Shown: positions 56,236 to 64,000 of the stretch, piece after piece
How the letters are laid out: every line of letters starts with the position of its first letter
How positions within the stretch are numbered: the stretch's first letter is position 1
NCBI GenBank assembly: GCA_019359395.1
Contig: JAHHHK010000004.1
Location: 1 to 64,000 of the forward strand
From: Komarekiella atlantica HA4396-MV6
Lineage (GTDB): Bacteria; Cyanobacteriota; Cyanobacteriia; Cyanobacteriales; Nostocaceae
Direction: 5' to 3'
DNA: 64,000 nucleotides
Program-made: the position numbers and the translations under genes
Notes under the pieces: generated by a model
What the model saw: only the letters and a program-made list of their open reading frames with translations
Told to the model about the DNA's origin: nothing
The model's database searches: none

Positions 56236-56263
56236 AAAGGCGCAAAGAAATCTTTGCGCCTTT
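56236..56263 (+). terminator. Hairpin after the M16 gene
   Basis: A perfect 12-bp stem, AAAGGCGCAAAG with its complement, and a 4-base loop, 15 bases after the stop. A further repeat-type hairpin (CTGCGG...CCGCAG) follows at about 56279-56325. Confidence 0.7.
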
Positions 56264-56449
56264 GTCTTGAAAAGTTTCCTGCGGTTCGCGTTAGCGTCTC
56301 GTAAGAGAGAAACGCTAACCGCAGAACTCGCCGAATCTTGGCGGGAGATAGAAAGAGAGCTATCTTGGATTAGGCTACGGATAACAAACAATTTGTTAAT
56401 ACTCAGTAAGGCGGACATTACCTGCCTTTTTTATGAAAGGAGATTTTTA

Positions 56450-57265
56450 ATGACATATTCACAAACTACCTGGACTGAGCAGATATATAGATATGCAGAA
56501 CATCTTTATTGGACACCTCAAGAATTGAAAAAATCAAATGAAAATACATATCCAGAAATTTTTCATAAATTGAGGAAACGAGAAGTTCCGCTAAATATAA
56601 TTTTTAATATTTTTATGGATGTTGTATCAACGAAAATAAAAAATCGTATTATTAATTGCTTTTTTGACTTAGAAATATCACAAGTTGCAATTGAAGATAA
56701 TATTGAATTTATTGATAGTCTAAATTTATATGAAAAGTTATGTGGATTTGAATTTATTCAACCAGATATGGTATTTGAGTCAGAAACATCAAGGTTTTTA
56801 GTAGAGTTAAAAATTCAATCATCAAAATTATCGCTTCAACAAGTATATAAATATTTATTTTTACATGGACTGTGGCAATATAAAACAGAAACAAGAAAGA
56901 CATCATATATACTTTTATTAACTGAAACTAATCTTGATAAACAATGGGAAGCAGAAGAACGGAAATTAATTTTTACAAACAAAAAACATATAGAGGATTT
57001 ATCTAGTTACATAAGCAAAAACGATTTTTCAAATCAAATTAGTAAGAGTGTTTCACTAACTCATATTCATAACGATGTCAAACAAGTTATTAATGAAGTT
57101 AGAATAGGCTGGTCTAATTGGCAGTCAGTGGGGGAGATTTTAAACCAAGAGTTTAACTCTTTGAACAAAACAAACTTAAGTGATGGAGAAGAAGTTATAA
57201 AGAGATTATTAGATGGCTTTCTTATCGAACTTAGTCGCCGTCAACTGTGGAAATTTAATGGCTAA
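56450..57265 (+). CDS. AT-rich orphan protein with PD-(D/E)XK nuclease-like motif
   Basis: 271 aa from the ATG at 56450, chosen for its strong AAAGGAG site; the frame is open further upstream but overlaps the M16 gene and a repeat. QPDMVFE...FLVELKIQ (D106, E119, K121), then QQVYKYLFLHGLWQY, matches the D-(x)n-ExK-helix pattern of PD-(D/E)XK nucleases, with Gln in the following helix. The rest is helical. Base composition is much more AT-rich than its neighbours, and Lys/Asn/Ile are frequent, suggesting recent transfer. It could be a restriction/defence nuclease or a transposon-derived protein. No modification partner is adjacent. Confidence 0.5.
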   Translation: MTYSQTTWTEQIYRYAEHLYWTPQELKKSNENTYPEIFHKLRKREVPLNIIFNIFMDVVSTKIKNRIINCFFDLEISQVAIEDNIEFIDSLNLYEKLCGFEFIQPDMVFESETSRFLVELKIQSSKLSLQQVYKYLFLHGLWQYKTETRKTSYILLLTETNLDKQWEAEERKLIFTNKKHIEDLSSYISKNDFSNQISKSVSLTHIHNDVKQVINEVRIGWSNWQSVGEILNQEFNSLNKTNLSDGEEVIKRLLDGFLIELSRRQLWKFNG

Positions 57266-57371
57266 ATTTAAAACTACTGCTCTGCAAGGTTTAGATTAAC
57301 AAATCTAGAGACGATATGAGCGATCGCACCGAAGGTAGTAGATCTGAACAAATTTTAATTTTCAGAAAAAA

Positions 57372-57395
57372 CCCCATCAAAATGAAATTTTGGGG
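57372..57395. terminator. Hairpin between convergent genes
   Basis: CCCC (57372-57375) pairs with GGGG (57392-57395), with AAAT/ATTT inside. Weak but well placed. A degenerate GACGTTGCA palindrome lies just beyond (about 57413-57440). Confidence 0.4.
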
Positions 57396-57442
57396 ATACA
57401 CATCACAAGTAAAGACGTTGCAATGTAATGTCTCTCTGTGAA

Positions 57443-58306
57443 TTATTTTTCTAAGAAAACCAAATTTTCCGGCTCAGTAGTTAACTTAATATTCTGACCC
57501 TCGACTTTAACTACGAAGTCGAATCCAGTAATATGACCTTCTGGAAGAATTACCAAGCGATCATTGAGTGATTCAAGGTAATTTGAAAATCCGTCTAGAG
57601 CTACGCTGTCATCATTGATTGCAAGATAGCCAAGGAGTCTACGAAATAGTTTTGGTAAAATAACAACACTCTCAGTAATGGTTTCTAATTCTTCTAAGAT
57701 AAAACCCTTTTTAGTCTTGTCTTCTGCCCATAAACCTTTATTTTCCTTGCGAACTTTTTTGGTGAGACTAGCCAATTCCTGGCGAATGTCAGGATATAAC
57801 TTTGAGTAAAAAGTAGGATAAGCAAACCCTTTAGCCAAAAGATGATAATTGGCGCTTTTTTTGAGTAACGATTTATCTAAATAGATGTTACTGCCATCCT
57901 CTTCATCTGAATTGCCCTTGAAGGCAAAAGCTATAGCCCTGCCATAGATGTCTGCAAATCGGGTAAGTATAAAACCAGGCGCTTCTTCTGGTTCTGCCGC
58001 AGTTACTACTTCATTATCATTACGGGTAATCTTTTTAAAACCCAAGAATTTCAGTAACTCGCTGGCTGCACTATGAGCAAATTCCAGCGGTTGGTGCTGC
58101 ATACCTATACCTCCTCTAGCCTGGAAGTGTGTTTCCAAGGTATCAATGCTATCTAAGCGTAGTTGTACGCCTCCGGCGCGGTTAGGACTGACTCGTGTCG
58201 GTAATTTCTCCCACAGCTTGGAGTTATTGGGATAGAAGCGGATCGAATCGCCATCAGGTGCAGCTTTAATGACTCTAAAGTTGCCTTGGATTAGAGTTAG
58301 TCCCAT
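57443..58306 (-). CDS. Staphylococcal-nuclease-like protein
   Basis: 287 aa, no signal peptide. SNase active-site residues are all present: D20 in PDGDSIRF, R50 in QLRLDSIDTLE with D55, T56 and E58, and R123 in DIYGRAIAF. KGLW closes the fold near 195. The nuclease domain covers about 8-200 and carries an extended loop; a further domain of about 85 residues follows. Expected activity: Ca-dependent DNA/RNA phosphodiesterase. The lack of an export signal is unusual, so it may act inside the cell. It follows the wHTH-repeat gene on the same strand, separated by a hairpin. Confidence 0.75.
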   Translation of the reverse strand: MGLTLIQGNFRVIKAAPDGDSIRFYPNNSKLWEKLPTRVSPNRAGGVQLRLDSIDTLETHFQARGGIGMQHQPLEFAHSAASELLKFLGFKKITRNDNEVVTAAEPEEAPGFILTRFADIYGRAIAFAFKGNSDEEDGSNIYLDKSLLKKSANYHLLAKGFAYPTFYSKLYPDIRQELASLTKKVRKENKGLWAEDKTKKGFILEELETITESVVILPKLFRRLLGYLAINDDSVALDGFSNYLESLNDRLVILPEGHITGFDFVVKVEGQNIKLTTEPENLVFLEK

Positions 58307-58361
58307 GTACTCAAAAAAATATTGCTAAAATTTTGGACTTTTAGGAAGTTGGAGGATTATC

Positions 58362-58404
58362 CCATAGAAGATACTTCCTGTGGGTGGGAAGTATCTGTAT
58401 ATGG
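58362..58404 (-). terminator. Hairpin between wHTH-repeat gene and nuclease gene
   Basis: AGATACTTCC (58369-58378) pairs with GGAAGTATCT (58387-58396). An outer CCATA/TATGG stem extends it. No T-run. Confidence 0.5.
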
Positions 58405-58585
58405 AATTTAGGGTGTTCACTAAACAACCCCTTTTCAAAATTGGATGTAGAGGCGTGATTGCATATTGTCTGCCGCAGGCTTTTCCGTAAGGTAGAGTAG
58501 CTATTGCAGCAGTATTTGCGTTTATCTAAAAACAAGAAGCACCTTTTCATCCGAGTCAGTTTTAGCAGGCATTTCTAGAAATAGT

Positions 58586-59617
58586 TCAACGTGAGCCTCC
58601 CTTGGATACCAGATTGAAGTCCCAAGTGTAAAAACCGATTTGGTCAGGAACCCTAGAGAATCTACCTGTGCGATGACCTCTAGATAATTCATTTAGCACT
58701 TTGTTTTTGATCTCTCTAGTTTCCTCAGAATCTAGTTTTCCATAAATTCCAACGATAACTTCCGCAACGCTGAAAACTTTGCCTGGATTTTGTTCGAGGA
58801 GAGAGGTGATAGCGTCAATCAAAAATTGACCCTCAAATGCTCTGAGCATTGGTACTACTTTGGTCTTTGGGGGTACAAAAGATTTCTTCTTTTTGTGTTT
58901 GATACTCCTAGCAGAACCATTGCCGTTACTTGGAATTATTAAGCTTAAATCCAGAGTGTAACAACCCGGTTCTTCGGGAACAGCTACCCAGGCATTTCTT
59001 TCTCTTCCTTGGGTAAGGGAAGATTGGACTCTACCTTTAACTACTCTGAATAGATTGGACTCTAATTCACCGTAAAGCGATCGCACGATGAAATCTATAT
59101 GACACACAGTCCCAATATATTCTTGTAAGAGTTGTTTTATCGCTTCCATCCGAGACAAAGCTTCATACTGGGGTAGCATCGGAACTTCCGATACCTTCGC
59201 TGAGTGATCGTTACTCTCTGAAGGTGTCTCTATTACTGGAGGTGTACTTGGTGGTTGACTTTCTTCTGTATCAACAGAGGAACTTGCTATCTCAAAGTTG
59301 TCTGAGTCTTTGAGTTCCGACTGTATAGACTCGACTAAGTTGATTTGGGAAGTATCATCAAGTGGTGATAAAAATAGTAGCGAGCCTTCTTGGGAAGATT
59401 TTGAAGTCTCATCAATCGCCGCAAGTCTGGATATCTGGTTATTGGCATTTGAAAAAGACCAGTTAGACAACAACGCTTCTACATGGTCGAGTTGCGATCG
59501 CGCCTGCACGAATAAGCGTTCGTACTCTTCTGTAAGACGAGCATAGTAGTCTCTTAATTCCAAGAGTGGAGACAGAAATGTGCCTGGAGGTGGTTCTAAT
59601 TGTCCTTTTGGTATCAT
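58586..59617 (-). CDS. Protein with duplicated winged-helix-like domain
   Basis: 343 aa, not a family I can name. An N-terminal coiled helix (about 18-50), a Ser/Glu/Pro-rich linker (60-145), then two copies of one domain of about 81 residues (146-226 and 256-336). Both start PML, continue with an AI-x2-LL helix and a [LI]YG[EK]L turn, then a basic helix and a wing ending GCYTLDLSL or GFYTWDFNL. The pattern recalls HARE-HTH/winged helices, suggesting DNA or RNP binding. A Lys-rich stretch (240-245) joins the copies. The zinc-ribbon gene lies 10 bases upstream, so they form an operon. Confidence 0.55.
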   Translation of the reverse strand: MIPKGQLEPPPGTFLSPLLELRDYYARLTEEYERLFVQARSQLDHVEALLSNWSFSNANNQISRLAAIDETSKSSQEGSLLFLSPLDDTSQINLVESIQSELKDSDNFEIASSSVDTEESQPPSTPPVIETPSESNDHSAKVSEVPMLPQYEALSRMEAIKQLLQEYIGTVCHIDFIVRSLYGELESNLFRVVKGRVQSSLTQGRERNAWVAVPEEPGCYTLDLSLIIPSNGNGSARSIKHKKKKSFVPPKTKVVPMLRAFEGQFLIDAITSLLEQNPGKVFSVAEVIVGIYGKLDSEETREIKNKVLNELSRGHRTGRFSRVPDQIGFYTWDFNLVSKGGSR

Positions 59618-59627
59618 AAAGCTTCAA

Positions 59628-59873
59628 TCAATTTAAATCAGTATCACTTTTATAAGACATTGGTCTAGGTTTAGCCTTGTGAGTTGTTGGTTGGGATTTT
59701 TTAGGCGCTTGGGGAGGGCGACATGTCTCACAATATAAAGGTCGCGGCCCAAAAGTTTCGCGCTTTGTAGCCTCATTACACTCTTTACAGACAAAGTTGA
59801 AAATACGAGTGTGAATCTGTCTTTTGTGCGCCCTGACAGTATATTCCCTAACATCAATGAGTTTACTTGCCAT
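59628..59873 (-). CDS. Small zinc-ribbon protein
   Basis: 81 aa. CKEC (C29, C32) and CETC (C48, C51) are 15 residues apart and form a likely zinc ribbon. The flanks are basic ([10 protein letters not shown]) and the tail is Lys/Pro/Thr-rich. This suggests nucleic-acid binding. First gene of a two-gene operon with the duplicated winged-helix protein. The family was not recognised. Confidence 0.6.
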   Translation of the reverse strand: MASKLIDVREYTVRAHKRQIHTRIFNFVCKECNEATKRETFGPRPLYCETCRPPQAPKKSQPTTHKAKPRPMSYKSDTDLN

Positions 59874-60894
59874 AATCAGGAATTGTGAATTTCCGTCGTA
59901 TCAATGTCCTATCAATATAGCTATTCAAGCAAATGAAACTGCATCAGTGTGTGTTTACGTGGAAGTTTGATTCAAATCAATGAATTTGACGCCAACCACA
60001 AAATACAGTATTGCTTGGTAGAGCAACATAAGAGTTACTCATCGGCTATCCCTTCAGCATATACTTCACGTTCAGCACACACTACCACCATCTTATAGCG
60101 ATTGATTGGGTAAACAATTCTTACTCCTAATGCTTATTAATAGCTGTTTTTACCTGACGCGATGCACCTAGATGCAGAGTGGCTAGCCTTCGATTAGCAC
60201 AAAATCCCTAGTCATCATGCTAGTGATGCAACTCAATAGACTTCTGCAAAAAGTCGGTTAAGGGAGCAAGGGGGTTAAAAGGATTGACTCTTCCTTTTCC
60301 CCTTAACCTTTACCCTTTCCCCCCTCTAATTACTACATCTAGCATTGACTTTGCCTAGAGAAAGCAAGCACAAATTGGTTTAACTGAATAAGACTACTCT
60401 TCTACAACAGTGTCTTGAAGACCTTTGAGAGGTACTTAAACAGATTGTAGAAATCTTACCAAAGTATTCGCGCTTCAACCCCTAATTTTGATTTATTGGG
60501 ATGAATTTTATGTGTGACGATGTAAGCGTAAGCGATTTTCATCGCTGTCATCTGGGGAGTTAGAGATTGGGAAGTGCGGGATTTTTCACTTCCGATTCAC
60601 GTGATTGGCAAATCAAGTTATTTCCAATGGCTCTAATTGCCCATCATAAAAATACCCTACCCATCAACTGAACCCCTCTTCCTTGTGGTAGAGGGGTGTC
60701 CATTGGCAAAGCTATTTCCGTCGTAAATGGACATCTTATACCAATCTTGGTTGGCACAAAAGTGATGAAGTATTGCATATATTTTTCAAGATTAGCGATC
60801 GCCTTATCTTCAGTTTCTAAGCGACCCGTTTCTTAGTCTTTATAATATTTAAGAATTTTGAACAATTTTTGCAATGTGAATTTAGAGTGAACTA
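59874..60894. other. One-kilobase gap without a clear gene
   Basis: No ORF of note. A CCCCTCT/AGAGGGG hairpin lies at 60672-60697, and C/T-rich runs with partly inverted G/A-rich runs near 60260-60330. The guide part of any TnpB-associated RNA would be transcribed leftward from about 60880. Confidence 0.4.
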
Positions 60895-60926
60895 CCCAAC
60901 ACCGACCCTATCGGGTACGGTGTGGG
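60895..60926 (-). other. Palindromic hairpin at the TnpB 3' end
   Basis: CCCAACACCGACCC (60895-60908) pairs with GGGTACGGTGTGGG (60913-60926), with one bulge or mismatch and a TATC loop, overlapping the tnpB stop. IS605-type elements have such a hairpin near the right end, where it also forms the 3' part of the omega-RNA scaffold. Confidence 0.55.
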
Positions 60927-62182
60927 CTTCCCAATTCACAGGGGATTGCCTCTGTCGCCATAGATTTTTTACGTCCTGATGACTTTGGTCTTACATCCCC
61001 TCCAAGGGCAGAAGCGCTAGTTCCTAACGCCACGCCAGTTACTCTACTTGGGGAGACCCCAAGACCGTACTGGCTCCATAATCGCAAACCTTCATTTCTA
61101 ATATTGATTGCAGCATTGATGTCTCTATCATGCTGTTTTTGACAGTGTGGACAATCTACAAACCTCACACCTAATGAATCATATCCTTTCTGTAGCATTG
61201 GAATAGGTAGTAGTGTCTCGCTACAAAGCTGGGATGATGGGAAGAATCTACCTATTTCAAGATAGGTGTGTCCAAATCTTTCAGCCTTGTACTTGAGCAT
61301 GGTTAAAAACATTCCCCACCCCTGGTCTGATATTGACTTAGCCAAGTTAGGATTTTTAACCATGTTCTTAACTGCTAAATCTTCTACACAAATCACTTGG
61401 TTTTCGTATGCTATTTTGCGAGATAGCTTGTGTAGAAAGTCTTCTCTTACTCTAGCTATTTTTCTAGATACTTTTGCTACCATTCGTTTAGCTTTGCGTC
61501 GCTTACCAGAAGTTTTATCTGTCTTCTTGGCTAGTTTACGCTGCTTGCGCTTTCTATTCTTTTCTAAGAGCGCTAACTGCTTTTTAGGAAGGTCATACTT
61601 TGAGCCTTCGGAAGTTATAGCAAAGTTCTTTAATCCCAAGTCAACCCCAATAGCTTCTCTAATTGCAACTATAAAGTTATCTTCTTGGTTAAAAAGAATA
61701 GATGCATAATACCTACCGTCTGCATTTTTTGATATTGTTACAGTTGTAAATTTTGCATCTGGCAATTCTTTGTGAAACACGGTTTTCATTAATCCCAAAG
61801 CGCCAGGAAACTTAATTACAGAATCTTCTGGTATTAGTTTCACGTTTTGAGGATATTGAATCGACTGCTTACCATGTTTAGATTTAAAGTTAGGATATTT
61901 AGCACGTCCTTCAAAGAAATTAACAAATGCGCTAGAAAGGTTGAATGTCACTCGTTGCAATACTTGACTATAAGCAAGTCCTAACCATTCGTATTCTTTT
62001 TTCAAGTCAGGAAGCAACTTGTCCATCGTAGCTTTAGAAAGACCCTTTCCTGTTTCTTTGTACGCAGTAGTTGTGGCATTAAGCATATAATTCCACAACC
62101 AACGGGTATTACCAAAACACTGAGTCAAATAGGATTCTTGGCTGTCTGTAGGATAAATCCTAACTTTAATTGCTCTATACAT
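60908..62182 (-). CDS. tnpB: TnpB, IS605/IS1341-type RNA-guided nuclease
   Basis: 424 aa. N-terminal HTH/OrfB region, RuvC-like residues D181 (GVDLGLKNF), E267 (ICVEDLAVKNM) and D354 (HDRDINAA). A basic KRKQRKLAKK stretch lies between. The zinc finger keeps C320, C344 and C347, but the expected fourth Cys (position 323) is Thr, so the knuckle may be weakened. There is no TnpA beside it: a stand-alone IS1341-type gene. Family members cut DNA guided by an omega RNA from the right end. An imperfect palindrome lies just upstream (about 62207-62234) as a possible left end. Confidence 0.88.
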   Translation of the reverse strand: MYRAIKVRIYPTDSQESYLTQCFGNTRWLWNYMLNATTTAYKETGKGLSKATMDKLLPDLKKEYEWLGLAYSQVLQRVTFNLSSAFVNFFEGRAKYPNFKSKHGKQSIQYPQNVKLIPEDSVIKFPGALGLMKTVFHKELPDAKFTTVTISKNADGRYYASILFNQEDNFIVAIREAIGVDLGLKNFAITSEGSKYDLPKKQLALLEKNRKRKQRKLAKKTDKTSGKRRKAKRMVAKVSRKIARVREDFLHKLSRKIAYENQVICVEDLAVKNMVKNPNLAKSISDQGWGMFLTMLKYKAERFGHTYLEIGRFFPSSQLCSETLLPIPMLQKGYDSLGVRFVDCPHCQKQHDRDINAAINIRNEGLRLWSQYGLGVSPSRVTGVALGTSASALGGDVRPKSSGRKKSMATEAIPCELGSPHRTR

Positions 62183-62577
62183 GGTATCGACCTTACCGTG
62201 TTTGCATATTCATAGTAACATAAATAGTTATGATTGTGTTAACTCAAAACAAATATTTTGCTCGTTTCCTCCATGTCCTCTTCCCTCTCTACGAGACGCT
62301 AGCGCGAACGCCTCCGGCATTGGTCAGAGGACTGTCGTCAACTCACTCGCAATTCATGAGGCAGCGCGGTCTTGGGGGTTTCCCCCATGAGCGACTGCCA
62401 TCTCAACACTGTACCGAAGGTCAGTGTTGAGATGAATTGCTGAAACAGGTAAATCGAAATCCAAACAAGCAACATTGTATCTATCTACTCACGTCCTTAA
62501 AACAGCTAAGTTAATAACTCCTGTCTCCTACTCTGGAGATTATTAATAAATATACACTCTGCATACGGAGAAAAAAG
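62183..62577. other. Repeat-rich intergenic region
   Basis: From left: the possible TnpB left-end palindrome, a dispersed GAGACGCTAGCGCGAACGC-type repeat (about 62290-62320), and a GGGGGTTTCCCCC hairpin flanked by GGCAG/CTGCC (about 62360-62400). The strong hairpin at 62399-62434 follows. No gene. Confidence 0.5.
62399..62434. repeat. Perfect 13-bp hairpin
   Basis: CATCTCAACACTG and its complement flank a 10-base loop. No gene ends here, so it may belong to a repeat or a small RNA. Confidence 0.6.
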
Positions 62578-63357
62578 ATGCCTGATTTTGCTAAAGTAAG
62601 TCGTTTAACTCAGTTAATGACTTTTGTAGCTTGTGGTACTATCTTAACTTCGGTTCCTATTAATACAGGTCAATCCTCGGTCTTAGCGCAAGAGATGAAG
62701 TCCACCGCTACTCCCTTGGTGATATCTCAAAATCGTCGTGGCTATGGGCGCGATACACGCAGACTCAGAGCTGAGTCAGGGCCAGATGATAGAGGACGTT
62801 GGCGATTTTATAAACCGGAAGATGTCTCACGGGATGCCATGCAAGCTCAAGGTTGCACTGATGTTGGCACTGGTGGGGCAAATTGGCGCTGTCCACGCCG
62901 CACCATCAGGGTAGAAGTTGATGATAATAGGCGTGATAATGACGGGCGTGACTACGGGCGCGATACACAGAGACTCAGAGCTGAGTCAGGGCCAGATGAC
63001 AGGGGACGTTGGCGATTTTATAAGCCGGGAGATGTCTCGCGGGATGCGATGCAAGCTCAAGGTTGCACTGATGTTGGCACTGGTGGGGCAAATTGGCGCT
63101 GTCCACGCCGCACCATCAGGGTAGAAGTTGATGATAATAGGCGTGATAATGACGGGCGTGACTACGGGCGCAATACACGCAGACTCAGAGCTGAGTCAGG
63201 GCCAGATGACAGGGGACGTTGGCGATTTTATAAGCCGGAAGATGTCTCGCAGGATGCGATGCAAGCTCAAGGTTGTACCAATGTTGGCACTGGCGGAGCG
63301 AATTGGCGCTGTCCACGTCCCACTATTAGGGTAGAAGTAGATAATAGGGATGATTAG
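62578..63357 (+). CDS. Secreted protein of three 70-residue repeats
   Basis: 259 aa. A signal peptide (hydrophobic 8-30, likely cut after SVLA near 37) is followed by three near-identical 70-residue units. Each begins YGRDTRRLRAESGPDD, has RGRWRFYKPEDVS and ends in a two-Cys GCTDVGTGGANWRCP segment, a likely disulfide. Hydrophilic linkers (DDNRRDNDGRD) join them. Strongly charged; no known domain recognised. Probably extracytoplasmic. GGAG before the ATG. It converges with dnaK, with a palindrome between. Confidence 0.7.
   Translation: MPDFAKVSRLTQLMTFVACGTILTSVPINTGQSSVLAQEMKSTATPLVISQNRRGYGRDTRRLRAESGPDDRGRWRFYKPEDVSRDAMQAQGCTDVGTGGANWRCPRRTIRVEVDDNRRDNDGRDYGRDTQRLRAESGPDDRGRWRFYKPGDVSRDAMQAQGCTDVGTGGANWRCPRRTIRVEVDDNRRDNDGRDYGRNTRRLRAESGPDDRGRWRFYKPEDVSQDAMQAQGCTNVGTGGANWRCPRPTIRVEVDNRDD
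62743..63354 (+). repeat. Three tandem 210-bp coding repeats
   Basis: Units start at 62743, 62953 and 63163 (period exactly 210 bp). Units 1 and 2 are almost identical at DNA level. Unit 3 diverges toward its end and is shorter. Confidence 0.95.
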
Positions 63358-63427
63358 AACTTGGAGTGTGCTATACGAGCTAACTTAGTTTGACTACAAG
63401 AGTTTTCAATTGATATATACCACACAC

Positions 63428-63455
63428 GTAGGGGCACAATATATTGTGCCCCTAC
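63428..63455. terminator. Perfect 28-bp palindrome between convergent genes
   Basis: GTAGGGGCACAATA is followed directly by its complement (63442-63455). Its position, 15 bases after the dnaK stop and 71 after the repeat-protein gene, suits a bidirectional terminator. Confidence 0.6.
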
Positions 63456-63469
63456 AAACGATTGGCTGA

Positions 63470-64000
63470 TTATTTATTATCCACAAAATCGGCATCAATT
63501 ACATCATCAGTGCGATCGCTTTGCTTTTCTCTACCCGCAGAGCTCGCTGCTTGGGCATAGACAGCACTACCCACTTGCATCAGAGCTTGCTGCAACTCAT
63601 TTGTGAGAGATTTAATCCGATCAAAGTTATCTTGGTTAATCGCCTCCCGCAAATCTGCTGTTAACCCTTCAACTCGACTTCTATCACTAGCACTTACCTT
63701 ATCACCCAAATCTCTGAGTTGTTTCTCAGCCTGATAAACTAGGGAGTCTGCTAGGTTCTTGGTATCGATTTGTTCACGCCGTCTTTTGTCTTCTTCTGCA
63801 TGAGTTTGTGCGTCTTGTACCATGCGTTCCACATCCCGCTTATCAAGAGTGGAAGCACCTGTAATCGAAATCGACTGCTGTTTACCTGTGGCCTTATCTC
63901 TGGCTGTCACCGAGAGAATACCGTTAGCATCAATATCGAAAGTCACTTCGATTTGCGGTACACCCCTAGGCGCTGGCGGAATTCCATCAAGGCGGAAGTT
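63470..64000 (-). CDS. dnaK: DnaK chaperone, C-terminal part (5' end beyond window)
   Basis: 177 codons continuing past the window edge. [28 protein letters not shown] is the end of the beta-sandwich substrate-binding domain. The helical lid follows ([20 protein letters not shown]), ending in [12 protein letters not shown], the typical DnaK tail. ATP-driven protein folding with DnaJ and GrpE. Cyanobacteria have several dnaK genes; which one this is cannot be told from the fragment. Confidence 0.95.
   Translation of the reverse strand, partial: NFRLDGIPPAPRGVPQIEVTFDIDANGILSVTARDKATGKQQSISITGASTLDKRDVERMVQDAQTHAEEDKRRREQIDTKNLADSLVYQAEKQLRDLGDKVSASDRSRVEGLTADLREAINQDNFDRIKSLTNELQQALMQVGSAVYAQAASSAGREKQSDRTDDVIDADFVDNK

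Noticed and set aside
56177-56449. Upstream extension of the PD-(D/E)XK-like ORF
   Set aside because: It overlaps the M16 gene end and hairpin repeats. A strong AAAGGAG precedes the ATG at 56450.

Overview
The window is chromosomal DNA of a filamentous, probably hormogonium- and heterocyst-forming cyanobacterium of the Nostocales (Nostoc/Calothrix/Tolypothrix type). The evidence is the abundant HIP1 octamer GCGATCGC, the photosystem gene psbX next to ycf66, a cyAbrB-type regulator, a KGK-domain protein, the five-gene Hmp chemosensory operon with hmpF, and many short tandem heptanucleotide repeats (STRR). Family names come from recognising motifs by eye; no database search was run.

Layout. 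1-2.6 kb: the start of an IS1-type transposase, a dispersed repeat, and a membrane Ser/Thr kinase with ten TPRs. 2.8-6.3 kb: an MBL-like protein and a reverse-transsulfuration pair (cystathionine beta-synthase and gamma-lyase). 6.3-9.7 kb: a Met/Cys-rich copper-storage-like protein, a CBS-domain protein with a HEPN-like RNxxxH motif, and two tandemly duplicated double-glycine-leader peptide genes. Their cores are almost pure repeats, GGRGFY in one and GGWR in the other. Both carry a nearly identical structured 5' leader. This is the least explained and most interesting part of the window. 10-25 kb: mostly housekeeping genes (alpha/beta hydrolase, redoxin, pyrH-frr, geranylgeranyl-reductase-family protein, CPBP protease, cyAbrB, sdhB, two half-propeller lipoproteins, ycf66, psbX, yggT, accC), with repeat modules in the gaps. 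25-31.5 kb: tRNA-Leu(GAG), chorismate lyase, a DUF3352 protein, ccsA, a KGK protein and tilS.

31.5-36.2 kb: an XRE regulator, a collapsed paralogue of a hybrid histidine kinase, and the intact 1355-aa kinase, which has an extra in-frame segment that begins with heptamer repeats. 36.3-49.3 kb: hmpF diverging from hmpA-hmpB-hmpC-hmpD-hmpE (PATAN/REC, CheY, CheW, MCP, CheA). This system controls hormogonium gliding motility and polysaccharide secretion. Its MCP and CheA carry very long acidic linkers.

49.4-64 kb: a transglutaminase-like protein, prolyl oligopeptidase and an M16 protease. Among them lie accessory genes: a VapBC pair whose toxin has lost its middle, an AT-rich PD-(D/E)XK-like protein, a staphylococcal-nuclease-like protein, a zinc-ribbon plus duplicated winged-helix-like pair, a stand-alone TnpB, and a secreted protein made of three 70-residue repeats. 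The window ends in the 3' part of a dnaK gene.
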